A DNA stretch of 12,880 nt from Candidatus Caenarcanales bacterium (GCA_022447685.1 JAKVAO010000072.1:1-12880); one strand, 5' to 3'. Shown: positions 1 to 5,944, numbered from the stretch's first letter. The notes: generated by a model from the letters alone, not told the origin. A program made the numbers and translations.

Positions 1-64
1 ACTAGCTATCTCAATCTGTGATTACTCTTTCATGGTTTTTTTACTTCAATATTCATGCTGAGTT

Positions 65-556
65 TTGCAGGACATCCATAACTTAGTCTTACAATATCCC
101 ATTAATCTAATAGATGATGATTTTTTCTTTGAACATATTAAGCTCAATTCCCTTCAAGATAATTTCCTGCCGAATAATTTGAGTAAAGTATTCTTAAATT
201 ACTATATTCATTTTGAGACCAACAAAATTCTTTATGAAAAAAAACAAAACAATAAGAACGAAGATTTCACTTGTGTCCCACCAGAAAGATTTAAAAAAAT
301 AAATGGTAAAGAACCTTGGGTTCTTGTTAATGAAATATTAAATGAATATAGCTGTTTGACTTATAGAGTAAATAATCCTAAAGAAGAGGATAGAAATCTT
401 GGTTATGTATTTGGATCAAATCCAAAACATTTTCAAGTAAAGCTAAAAGATCCAAATAATGGATTGGTAATCAATTTTAATGATCTATCTTCAGGAGAGA
501 GAGTTTTAATGGCTTTGGTTGCATCATTATATAACCTAAATCATCCTCCTCTATAA
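65..556 (+). CDS. OLD-like AAA ATPase, N-terminal/middle fragment (frameshifted)
   Basis: This is the first half of a broken ATPase of the AAA_15/OLD-like group (SMC/Rad50-style ATPases often found in defence or DNA-repair loci). What is seen: the ABC signature-like LSSGE motif at residues 141-145, followed by a helix that normally runs straight into Walker B. The frame stops at TAA 554-556, and the Walker B half resumes 5 nt later in another frame. The motif EPWVLVNEIL (83-92) is of the kind found in the region before the signature in this group. No Walker A (GxxxxGKS/T) is present. The frame opens only after a TGA at 59-61 and the only nearby start is a TTG at 65, so the N-terminus is either outside the window or lost. 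It is probably a pseudogene piece; a sequencing error at the junction is the alternative. The family call rests on motif order shared with the downstream fragment. Confidence 0.6.
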   Translation: MQDIHNLVLQYPINLIDDDFFFEHIKLNSLQDNFLPNNLSKVFLNYYIHFETNKILYEKKQNNKNEDFTCVPPERFKKINGKEPWVLVNEILNEYSCLTYRVNNPKEEDRNLGYVFGSNPKHFQVKLKDPNNGLVINFNDLSSGERVLMALVASLYNLNHPPL

Positions 557-561
557 ATTCA

Positions 562-1395
562 ATGCCGAAATTATTACTATTAGATGAAATAGATGCTTCC
601 TTACACCCTTCGATGATCAAAAATCTCTTAAATGTGATTGAAAATCATTTTCTGAAAAACAACATTTCAATCATTCTTGTAACTCACTCGCCAAGTACGA
701 TTGCATTGTCCCCTGAAGATTCAATATTCTGTATGACTAAAGATCATGAAAATAGACTTTTCAAGTCTGATAAAAATAGCGCCTTGTCATTACTTACAGA
801 AGGGTTTGCAACTATTGATGAGGGTCTTAGACTGTTTGGTGAAGTTAACTCACATTCTCTTTGTATTTTTTCTGAAGGACATAATGAAAAATACATTTGC
901 AAAGCATTAGAATTATTTCAAGATGAGTTTCCAAATATTCTAGATAAAATTCACCTTGTTCAATCTGAAAATTTTTATTCGTCTAATAGCTCTAAAGAAA
1001 AGCTTATTAAGTACTTTGAATTTTTAAAGATTCTAAATTTATCCAACAAAGCTCTTTTTGTATATGATTGCGATGCAGAAAAAGAAGTGAAAAACTTAGT
1101 TGAGTCGAAAAATTGTTATTACTTCATTTTTGAAAGACAAAATAGTGAGCTTGAAAACCACCCAAGAAATGGTATAGAGAATTTATTTCCATCAAAATAT
1201 TTTCAAGATGAAATCAAGAATCAATTTTACAAAAAAGAGACGAAAGTTAATTCTAAGGACGGGACTATAAATAATATCGAGAAGCTAGATAAAAAAATAT
1301 TCATGAATTATTTTCTAAAAGATGGGACTAAAGAAGATTTCGAAAATTTCAAACCACTCTTGGCAAAAATTAAATATCTACTTGCGGAAAAATGA
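562..1395 (+). CDS. OLD-like AAA ATPase C-terminal fragment with Walker B and Toprim-like region
   Basis: This is the second half of the split ATPase. Seen in the sequence: Walker B LLLLDE at residues 4-9, the D-loop-like segment ASLHPS (12-17), the H-loop THSPS (41-45, His42), then a C-terminal domain with CIFSEGHNEK (Glu105), a DxD-like YDCDAE (Asp169, Asp171) and GIENLFP (204-210). A Glu followed by DxD fits a Toprim fold as in OLD-family nucleases. The pairing of an SMC-like ATPase with Toprim is known for OLD/GajA-type proteins, which act in phage defence and DNA cleavage. The ATG at 562 may not be a true start: the protein begins at Walker B and needs the preceding fragment for Walker A and the signature motif. 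No clear ribosome-binding site precedes it. As it stands it cannot be a complete ATPase. Confidence is high for the ATPase half and moderate for Toprim. Confidence 0.65.
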   Translation: MPKLLLLDEIDASLHPSMIKNLLNVIENHFLKNNISIILVTHSPSTIALSPEDSIFCMTKDHENRLFKSDKNSALSLLTEGFATIDEGLRLFGEVNSHSLCIFSEGHNEKYICKALELFQDEFPNILDKIHLVQSENFYSSNSSKEKLIKYFEFLKILNLSNKALFVYDCDAEKEVKNLVESKNCYYFIFERQNSELENHPRNGIENLFPSKYFQDEIKNQFYKKETKVNSKDGTINNIEKLDKKIFMNYFLKDGTKEDFENFKPLLAKIKYLLAEK

Positions 1396-1399
1396 CCCC

Positions 1400-1428
1400 T
1401 TAAAATTTCATGAGTAATTCTTCATAAT
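1400..1428 (+). promoter_or_regulatory. Candidate promoter of small membrane protein pair
   Basis: TTAAAA at 1400-1405 and CATAAT at 1423-1428 are separated by 17 nt. The -10 hexamer ends 7 nt before the ATG at 1436, which would place transcription initiation on or next to the start codon. There is no Shine-Dalgarno. The spacing matches other promoters in the window (ndk, mrp, hemL), which is the main support. Confidence 0.35.
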
Positions 1429-1435
1429 TTACTTT

Positions 1436-1678
1436 ATGGACAAAGTACCAGAATACATAAAGTTTAGATCTGAAAGTATAAGAATGATAGCTTTTGCTCT
1501 GTCTATACTATTTGGTCATTTCATGTTAGGCTTGATCTTAGAGAAATATGAAATTAAAAGCTTAGTTTTAAAATTTCAATTTTTATTTTCAATATTTCTT
1601 ATTTGTATTACTAATAGCCTAATCATTTATTCAATTAGGTGTATCAAGAACAAGGAAGAAAGATATGACAGAATCTGA
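1436..1678 (+). CDS. Small two-helix membrane protein, unknown function
   Basis: I do not recognise this 80-aa protein. It has two hydrophobic stretches long enough to span a membrane, about residues 16-36 and 44-67, joined by a short charged turn (EKYEIKS). The N-terminus and the C-terminal tail (RCIKNKEERYDRI) are both charged, so a hairpin with both ends on the cytoplasmic side is likely. There is no signal peptide cleavage motif. The ATG is 7 nt after a CATAAT hexamer, so the mRNA may be leaderless. Its last 14 nt overlap the start of the 55-aa membrane protein at 1665, which suggests translational coupling and a joint role. There is no link by sequence to the broken ATPase upstream. Confidence 0.6.
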   Translation: MDKVPEYIKFRSESIRMIAFALSILFGHFMLGLILEKYEIKSLVLKFQFLFSIFLICITNSLIIYSIRCIKNKEERYDRI

Positions 1679-1832
1679 TTGGTTAGATTTCCTAGGACTA
1701 TCATTTATGACTGGAATAGTATGTTGGATAAGTTTTTATCATATTCGTGAGCTTGACAAAGATGTCAAAGAATCAAACGAACGTGAACGCCAGCAGGAGC
1801 TACGTGAAAAAAATCTTAAGCCACAAGCTTAG
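1665..1832 (+). CDS. Small single-pass membrane protein (55 aa), unknown function
   Basis: A 55-aa reading frame from ATG 1665 to TAG 1830-1832. It is preceded by a good Shine-Dalgarno (AAGGA at 1652-1656, 8 nt before the ATG) and overlaps the end of the upstream two-helix protein by 14 nt, the usual sign of a coupled two-gene operon. Residues about 9-27 are hydrophobic (one membrane helix). The remainder, from about residue 28, is a strongly charged, probably helical tail rich in Glu, Arg and Lys. Its last 17 nt overlap the 3' end of mrp on the opposite strand and contain the mrp terminator candidate. No family is recognised. The start, RBS and overlap make it likely real despite its size. 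Confidence 0.6.
   Translation: MTESDWLDFLGLSFMTGIVCWISFYHIRELDKDVKESNERERQQELREKNLKPQA
1807..1832 (-). terminator. Candidate intrinsic terminator of mrp
   Basis: On the minus strand a short hairpin (TAAGC / GCTTA, 1817-1821 with 1827-1831, 5-nt loop, extended by one G-T pair) is followed by seven T residues (complement of 1807-1813). The hairpin contains the mrp stop codon (1816-1818). The stem is short, so efficiency is uncertain. It lies inside the 3' end of the plus-strand 55-aa gene. Confidence 0.45.
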
Positions 1833-2886
1833 AATCAATTTTCTCAGCTATAGTCTTCGCTATTTCTAGAAAAGCTTTAGAAACTGAATGTTCTTCATCG
1901 CTGACTGTAACTGGAATACCAGCGTCACTTCCAGTTCTAACTTTAAGTTCAATAGGAATAGCACCTAAGAAATCTAGATCAAGCTTAGCAGCAGCAGATC
2001 TACCACCACCATGAGAGAAAATCTCGGTTCTGTGATTACAATTAGGACACTCGAAGAAACTCATATTCTCTATCAATCCTAAAATAGGCACTTCCATTTT
2101 CTGGAACATCTGTAAACCTTTTCTAGCATCTAATAGAGCAACATCCTGTGGAGTAGTTACAATCACAGTTCCATCTAATGGTACATTCTGACATAAAGTC
2201 AACTGCGCATCACTAGTTCCTGGAGGCAAGTCAATAAGTAAGTAATCTAATTCACCCCACTCAACTTCTCTCAAAAACTGTTTGATCACACCATCAAGCA
2301 TAGGTCCTCTCCAGATAGTAGGTTTATTCTCATCTACTAAAGTTCCCATAGAGATTAGCTTAATACCGTGTGCTTCAAGAGAAATAACTTTCTGATTCTC
2401 GCTTAAGTGAGGCTTTTCAGTCACACCTAACATCAGGTGCACATTAGGACCAGTAATATCAGCATCTAGTAGACCTACTTTGTAACCAAGCTTAGATAAA
2501 GAAATCGCAAGGTTAACCGAACAAGTACTCTTACCAACTCCACCTTTACCACTATTGATCGCGATGATATGCTTAATACCTTCGACTTTAGACTTAGGCG
2601 CAATGTTGCCACGATTAGCAGTACCACCTATAGGTCTATGTCCACCACCTTGCATATTCTCAGGTTTCTGAGTTGTGTATACATCAAGCTCGTTGAAACC
2701 AGCTTTAGCAAGCTGTTTCTCTAGTTCTTTGATGATTTCATCTTTCTTCTTAGTGTCAGCAGGATTCTCTAACATTAAGTTAAATACAACCTTGCTCTCA
2801 CCTTGAACCGATACGTCTTTAAAATTTGTTGGGGATAAAAACTTTGAGATTATCTCTGAAGCTTCTTGAACTCTTTTTTCACTCAT
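1816..2886 (-). CDS. mrp: Mrp/ApbC/NBP35-family iron-sulfur carrier P-loop ATPase
   Basis: Cytoplasmic Fe-S cluster carrier that binds a cluster between two subunits and hands it to apo-proteins in an ATP-dependent way. Domains in order: an N-terminal MIP18/DUF59 domain (about residues 1-75), a Gly-rich linker (79-97), then the MinD/ParA-like ATPase. Seen: deviant Walker A SGKGGVGKST (112-121) with the family's signature Lys, switch motif DADITGPN (141-148), WRGPM (192-196), LLIDLPPGTSD (216-226, Walker B region), and the cluster-ligating CPNC (Cys280, Cys283). The length of 356 aa is normal for the DUF59-containing form. It starts at ATG 2884-2886, 19 nt after the HDOD gene stop. A promoter-like TTGAAA-16-TAAAAT lies over that junction, so mrp can be transcribed with or without the HDOD gene. 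No Shine-Dalgarno is seen, consistent with a leaderless start. Confidence 0.96.
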   Translation of the reverse strand: MSEKRVQEASEIISKFLSPTNFKDVSVQGESKVVFNLMLENPADTKKKDEIIKELEKQLAKAGFNELDVYTTQKPENMQGGGHRPIGGTANRGNIAPKSKVEGIKHIIAINSGKGGVGKSTCSVNLAISLSKLGYKVGLLDADITGPNVHLMLGVTEKPHLSENQKVISLEAHGIKLISMGTLVDENKPTIWRGPMLDGVIKQFLREVEWGELDYLLIDLPPGTSDAQLTLCQNVPLDGTVIVTTPQDVALLDARKGLQMFQKMEVPILGLIENMSFFECPNCNHRTEIFSHGGGRSAAAKLDLDFLGAIPIELKVRTGSDAGIPVTVSDEEHSVSKAFLEIAKTIAEKIDSKLVA

Positions 2887-2894
2887 AAGAGTTT

Positions 2895-2922
2895 ATTTTA
2901 GCGTATTAAACCTCATTTTCAA
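2895..2922 (-). promoter_or_regulatory. Internal promoter for mrp
   Basis: On the minus strand TTGAAA (2917-2922) and TAAAAT (2895-2900) are separated by 16 nt, each one mismatch from the sigma-70 consensus. The -10 ends 8 nt before the mrp ATG, so the predicted transcript begins at the start codon. The -35 lies in the last codons of the upstream HDOD gene. Confidence 0.5.
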
Positions 2923-3811
2923 GCTTAATCAGTTTAAAGAAGATTAATTTAATCTCTCTACTCCAGTCATTAAAATTCGCTTTCAAATTCAAATCATCGA
3001 AGTGCGATCTTGATGCACCCCAAATTTCAGCAATACTTTTCTTATCCTCATTAATTGAATGCACAATTGCATTAGCATAATGAACTATGTGAGCCAAAAC
3101 CTTGTTTTCTTCCTTGTTTCTATGTTCATGTCCATAACAAACAACGTCAACAACAGACTCATTGAATTTATTATTAAGAAGAAATCTTTTAGCGATCTCA
3201 CTAGGTGAAAAGCCAAATATCGCCTCAGTAGAACTAATAGTATCCATACCTTTATTCGTCATCTGCTTGATCTCACCATAGCTGCGATTATCACCAAGTC
3301 CAATCAGTATCGTCGCGATATTATAGTTGAACCCAGCAAAGAATGCGTCACTCAATTCAGGGTAATCCAGCATTTCAGCTATACCTTTAGCTATCAAAGC
3401 TGTCCACGCTGAGTTTTTAATTAGTTTTTTGAGATCTCTATTCTTAACTTGATTTGCAAGTTCAAGAAACTCACTAACAAGATAATTTTCTGCCTCTTGA
3501 CTCACGATGTCATAACCTAGAATTTGGATAGTTTTAGTTAAATCTTTTTCATTTGCACTTGGTAACTTTTTAAGCTGTTGCTTATTTTTAGTTTTGTGAA
3601 TTAATTTTTTAGCCAAGTTCTCGACTTTGATCACAGACTCGGTTAATTCAGCCTTTAGGCTATTGAAGTCATTTACTCTATTGATAATCTCTAAAATTTT
3701 GCTCTGCTCAGTATTGAACTGATTAGCTTTTTCCAAAAGTTTGCCAAGCTTTGCTTCAAGCTCAGCTGAGCGTCCTAAAAAGAGAGTTGCATCTTTTGTG
3801 GTAGGATTCAT
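2906..3811 (-). CDS. HDOD-domain protein (degenerate HD hydrolase fold)
   Basis: A 301-aa protein. Residues about 8-80 are charged and helical, probably coiled coil. The C-terminal two thirds show the HDOD layout: a helix with NSAWTALIAKGIAEML (133-148), then AFFAGFNYNIATILIG (156-171), which corresponds to the AFLAGLLHDIG motif of HD proteins but with Asn-Tyr-Asn where the metal-binding His-Asp pair would be, and later CYGHEH (225-230) and LAHIVHYANAI (239-249). Loss of metal ligands is typical of HDOD proteins, which act as protein-binding modules in signalling rather than as hydrolases. The ATG at 3809-3811 has no clear Shine-Dalgarno. The gene is upstream of and in line with mrp, and divergent from rpmG. 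The role is not predictable; a link to Fe-S assembly is only positional. Confidence 0.7.
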   Translation of the reverse strand: MNPTTKDATLFLGRSAELEAKLGKLLEKANQFNTEQSKILEIINRVNDFNSLKAELTESVIKVENLAKKLIHKTKNKQQLKKLPSANEKDLTKTIQILGYDIVSQEAENYLVSEFLELANQVKNRDLKKLIKNSAWTALIAKGIAEMLDYPELSDAFFAGFNYNIATILIGLGDNRSYGEIKQMTNKGMDTISSTEAIFGFSPSEIAKRFLLNNKFNESVVDVVCYGHEHRNKEENKVLAHIVHYANAIVHSINEDKKSIAEIWGASRSHFDDLNLKANFNDWSREIKLIFFKLIKLENEV

Positions 3812-3899
3812 ACTGATTTCATTGGCAAATTTCGCATATTTACCCTTAGATCAAGCGGATTAAATTTTTAGAAGATATTAATATTCTCAGCTTATTTTT

Positions 3900-3908
3900 T
3901 GCTACAAT
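3900..3908 (+). promoter_or_regulatory. Extended -10 promoter of rpmG
   Basis: TGCTACAAT is an extended -10 element (TGn plus TACAAT at 3903-3908). No convincing -35 is present, which is normal for extended -10 promoters. Initiation would fall near 3915, giving a leader of about 14 nt that carries AGGAAA ahead of the ATG at 3929. Confidence 0.45.
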
Positions 3909-3928
3909 ATATGATTCAGGAAATAGCG

Positions 3929-4111
3929 ATGCCGAAGAAAAAACAAGATAAAGTTAAAATCATTCTAGAATGTACCGAAGCTAGAGAAGCTGGCGTTCCT
4001 CCTTCGCGTTATTCCACTACTAAGAACAAAAAGAAGCACCCAGACAAGCTTAAGATGAAAAAGTACAGCAAGTATCTTAAGAAAGTAACTGAGCACGTAG
4101 AGATTAAGTAG
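3929..4111 (+). CDS. rpmG: 50S ribosomal protein L33, zinc-free (C-minus) form
   Basis: A 60-aa basic protein of the large ribosomal subunit, near the E site. Family match: the VKIILECTEAR opening (9-19), SRYSTTKNKKK (27-37) and LKMKKYSKYLKKVTEHVEIK at the C-terminus. The zinc-ribbon form of L33 has two CxxC pairs; here only one Cys remains and the second pair is replaced by SKYL, so this is a C-minus paralogue that folds without zinc. I place the start at ATG 3929, giving MPKKK, because an AGGAAA Shine-Dalgarno sits at 3918-3923. Upstream in-frame ATG (3911) and TTG (3899) codons would add residues foreign to L33, and the TTG overlaps the -10 promoter. A short terminator hairpin follows the stop. 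Confidence 0.95.
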   Translation: MPKKKQDKVKIILECTEAREAGVPPSRYSTTKNKKKHPDKLKMKKYSKYLKKVTEHVEIK

Positions 4112-4123
4112 TCTTTTCTGACT

Positions 4124-4142
4124 AAAGCATTAAGTGCTTTTT
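4124..4142 (+). terminator. Intrinsic terminator of rpmG, overlapping the next start codon
   Basis: AAAGCA (4124-4129) pairs with TGCTTT (4135-4140) across a 5-nt loop, followed by TT and an AT-rich run. The stem is short and AT-rich. The GTG start of the aminotransferase (4134-4136) is in the loop and 3' arm, so folding would both end rpmG transcripts and hide that start. Confidence 0.45.
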
Positions 4143-5381
4143 AATAATTTTGAATTAGAAGATTTATATAATAAGTACGAATTAGATTCACATTATTCTA
4201 TTAGTACTGCATGCCTAAGTCCTTTATCTATAAATGACTTATTTAGCCTAGCTAATATTGCTGATTTTAAAAATAATATAGATGGTGGATCTAGTTTTTC
4301 TGAAGATAATTGTGGCTTATATCATGATTTCATCAACCTAAAGGTCGACTACGCAGCTAAATTTGGTTCTGAGTTTTTGATTGATGCCTTGGAATCTTCT
4401 TACTCTAAAGATTTATTATATTTATCCACAAGCGGAGCTTCAGAAGCAATAGTTTTAGTTTTCAGCTCATTATTCTCCAGAGGAGATAAAATTATAGTCC
4501 AAAAACCAATTTATCCCTCACTATATAAAGTTGCGGAAGGACTTGGAGTAGAGATTATTGATTGGGATTTTGATTGGGGAAATAAATTTGAATTCAATTA
4601 TCAAGAGCTTGAAAGCATAGTAAAACAAAATAAAGATATCAAAGCTATAGTTATCAATAACCCTAATAACCCTACAGGCTATTGTTTTAACTCTCAAGAG
4701 CTTAATCAATTAGTAAATCTAGCTTCATCAAAAGATATATACTTGATCGCAGATGAAGTATTTAAAGATTTGGTGGACCCCAAACTATCAATACCTTCAG
4801 TAGCGAAGCTCTACAGTAAAGCTATCTGCATAGCTGATGTTAGCAAAGCCTATGGCTTACAAGGCTTAAGAACCGGATGGATAGCCTGCCAAGATTCGGA
4901 CTTACGTGAAAAGTTTCTAGCTATGAAAAACTACTTTTCTCTGAGGACACCTATACTTGGAGAGTATCTTGCAGCTATAGCGCTTAATAATTCTGAGAAA
5001 CTTTTAGGTAGCTCTAGAAAGAAAATTAGCGAAGCTAAAAAGCTTTTATTTCACGGGCTTAATAATAAAAAATATCAAGATTTATCGCATAAAGATTCAC
5101 GAAAAAAGCTGATTCTAGATAGAATAAAATCCTTTCAAAGTGAGAACAATAAATTCATAAATGAACTAGAATCAATTTTGGGAGCTATTGAGCTAGATCT
5201 AAAAATTCAGCCTGAAAAATTACAGGGTCTCTCGTGCTTTGCAGAAATTAATTCTGAAAAGTATTCTGCTGAAGATATATTTCAATTTCTAATCAAGAAT
5301 AAAATATTCATGCTTCCGGGGCATGTTTACGGAAGCAAATATTCACAATATCTTAGATTAGGTCTCTTAAGCTTAGCCTAG
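4134..5381 (+). CDS. Class I/II PLP-dependent aminotransferase
   Basis: Fold-type I aminotransferase of 415 aa. Seen motifs: STSGASEAI (98-106, phosphate-binding region), INNPNNPTG (174-182), IADEVF (205-210, Asp207 for the pyridine nitrogen), DVSKAYGLQGLR (235-246, Lys238 as the PLP Schiff-base lysine), GW (248-249) and YLRLGL (406-411, Arg408 for substrate carboxylate). These are the standard residues, so it should be catalytically competent. The substrate cannot be told from sequence; the length and SKAYGLQGLR motif are compatible with MalY- or capreomycidine-synthase-like branches. A Lys/Ser-rich stretch at about 293-340 may be a lineage insertion. The start is GTG 4134 directly after an in-frame TAA (4131-4133); no downstream start fits and no Shine-Dalgarno is visible. 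It follows rpmG by 22 nt and converges on ndk with a 6-nt gap. Confidence 0.88.
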   Translation: MLFNNFELEDLYNKYELDSHYSISTACLSPLSINDLFSLANIADFKNNIDGGSSFSEDNCGLYHDFINLKVDYAAKFGSEFLIDALESSYSKDLLYLSTSGASEAIVLVFSSLFSRGDKIIVQKPIYPSLYKVAEGLGVEIIDWDFDWGNKFEFNYQELESIVKQNKDIKAIVINNPNNPTGYCFNSQELNQLVNLASSKDIYLIADEVFKDLVDPKLSIPSVAKLYSKAICIADVSKAYGLQGLRTGWIACQDSDLREKFLAMKNYFSLRTPILGEYLAAIALNNSEKLLGSSRKKISEAKKLLFHGLNNKKYQDLSHKDSRKKLILDRIKSFQSENNKFINELESILGAIELDLKIQPEKLQGLSCFAEINSEKYSAEDIFQFLIKNKIFMLPGHVYGSKYSQYLRLGLLSLA

Positions 5382-5387
5382 TTAAAT

Positions 5388-5858
5388 CTAAACAGCAGCT
5401 TTAACTAAATCTTCTGCTTTAGTACTCGGGCTAGCAATTTCAGAAAACTCAGCTTCAGGGAAATGAAGTTTAATTTCATTTTCAGCTGTTTCAGCAGCAT
5501 CACTACCGTGAATAGCGTTATCACCAATACTCTTAGCGAAGTTCTTACGGATAGTACCTTCAGCAGCTTCTTCTGGGTTAGTAGCTCCCATAAGAGTTCT
5601 AGCTTTATCGATAACTCCTTCACCTTCCCAAACCATTCCTAAAACAGGACCTGAAGTAAAAGATGTAATTAATTCACCAAAAAACGGTCTTTCACTATGC
5701 ACAGCATAATGAGCTTCAGCAAGTTCTTTAGAAGGAGTGTAAACTTTCATAGATACACATTTAGCATCTAGACCTGCTTCTAACATTTTTACAATTCCTA
5801 CAGCATCATTTCTCTTAAATGCTTCTGGTTTTACCGCTAAAAAAGTTTTTTGACTCAT
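5388..5858 (-). CDS. ndk: Nucleoside diphosphate kinase
   Basis: Cytosolic enzyme that transfers the gamma phosphate of ATP to other NDPs through a phosphohistidine, balancing NTP and dNTP pools. Seen: AVKPEAF near the N-terminus (family TxIKPD/A), HSERPFF (54-60), TSGPVLGMVWEGEGVI (68-83), RTLMGATNP (87-95), and the active-site NAIHGSDA (114-121) with His117. The length is 156 aa; the tail after HFPEAE (about 15 residues) is a little longer than usual. I choose ATG 5856-5858 (MSQKTFLAVKPE) rather than an in-frame upstream start at 5894, because a TTGGAT-17-TATAAT promoter sits in between and its -10 ends 7 nt before this ATG. The transcript should therefore be leaderless. It is divergent from the AlbA_2-domain regulator, and an array of repeated boxes covers both promoters. 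Confidence 0.96.
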   Translation of the reverse strand: MSQKTFLAVKPEAFKRNDAVGIVKMLEAGLDAKCVSMKVYTPSKELAEAHYAVHSERPFFGELITSFTSGPVLGMVWEGEGVIDKARTLMGATNPEEAAEGTIRKNFAKSIGDNAIHGSDAAETAENEIKLHFPEAEFSEIASPSTKAEDLVKAAV

Positions 5859-5865
5859 GAAGCTG

Positions 5866-5894
5866 ATTATAGCAAATGGTGCAAATATATCCAA
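5866..5894 (-). promoter_or_regulatory. ndk promoter (leaderless type)
   Basis: On the minus strand TTGGAT (5889-5894), a 17-nt spacer and a perfect TATAAT (5866-5871) preceded by TGC (extended -10). Seven nt separate the -10 from the ndk ATG, so initiation falls on the start codon. The first tandem box of the repeat array (5869-5886) overlaps the -10 and spacer. Confidence 0.7.
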
Positions 5895-5944
5895 GTTGGT
5901 GCAAATAGTGCAAATATGCTAAAATTGGTGCAAATGGTGCAAAT
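5869..5944 (+). repeat. Operator-like array: three 18-bp tandem boxes at 29-bp period
   Basis: Nine-base boxes with consensus GGTGCAAAT occur at 5878, 5898, 5927 and 5936 (exact), 5907 (AGTGCAAAT) and 5869 (ATAGCAAAT, degenerate). They form three head-to-tail pairs starting at 5869, 5898 and 5927, so the period is exactly 29 bp: 18 bp of paired boxes plus an 11-bp AT-rich spacer that differs each time. The pairs cover the ndk -10/spacer, the region upstream of both -35s, and the regulator's start codon. All boxes point the same way. This looks like a binding array for a DNA-binding protein, most simply the winged-helix regulator encoded next to it. One further exact GGTGCAAAT is inside that gene at 6294-6302 (codons Gly-Ala-Asn). 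Confidence 0.8.
5917..5925 (+). promoter_or_regulatory. Extended -10 promoter of the AlbA_2-domain regulator
   Basis: TGCTAAAAT, an extended -10, ends 8 nt before the in-frame ATG at 5934. The best -35 candidate, TTGGTG at 5896-5901, is weak and overlaps the second tandem box. The third box pair covers the predicted initiation site and start codon, an arrangement suited to autorepression. Confidence 0.5.

Noticed and set aside
530..565. Programmed -1 frameshift to fuse the two ATPase halves
   Set aside because: No X-XXY-YYZ slippery heptamer, no upstream Shine-Dalgarno-like stimulator and no obvious downstream structure.
4521..4709. Minus-strand frame inside the aminotransferase, and an alternative frame within ndk (5405-5623)
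   Set aside because: They are fully contained in well-supported genes and have no independent signals.
5869..5944. CRISPR array or phage attachment site as an explanation for the repeats
   Set aside because: Repeats are 9 bp (18 bp as pairs) with 11-bp spacers, far too short for CRISPR, and there are no cas genes, integrase or tRNA nearby.
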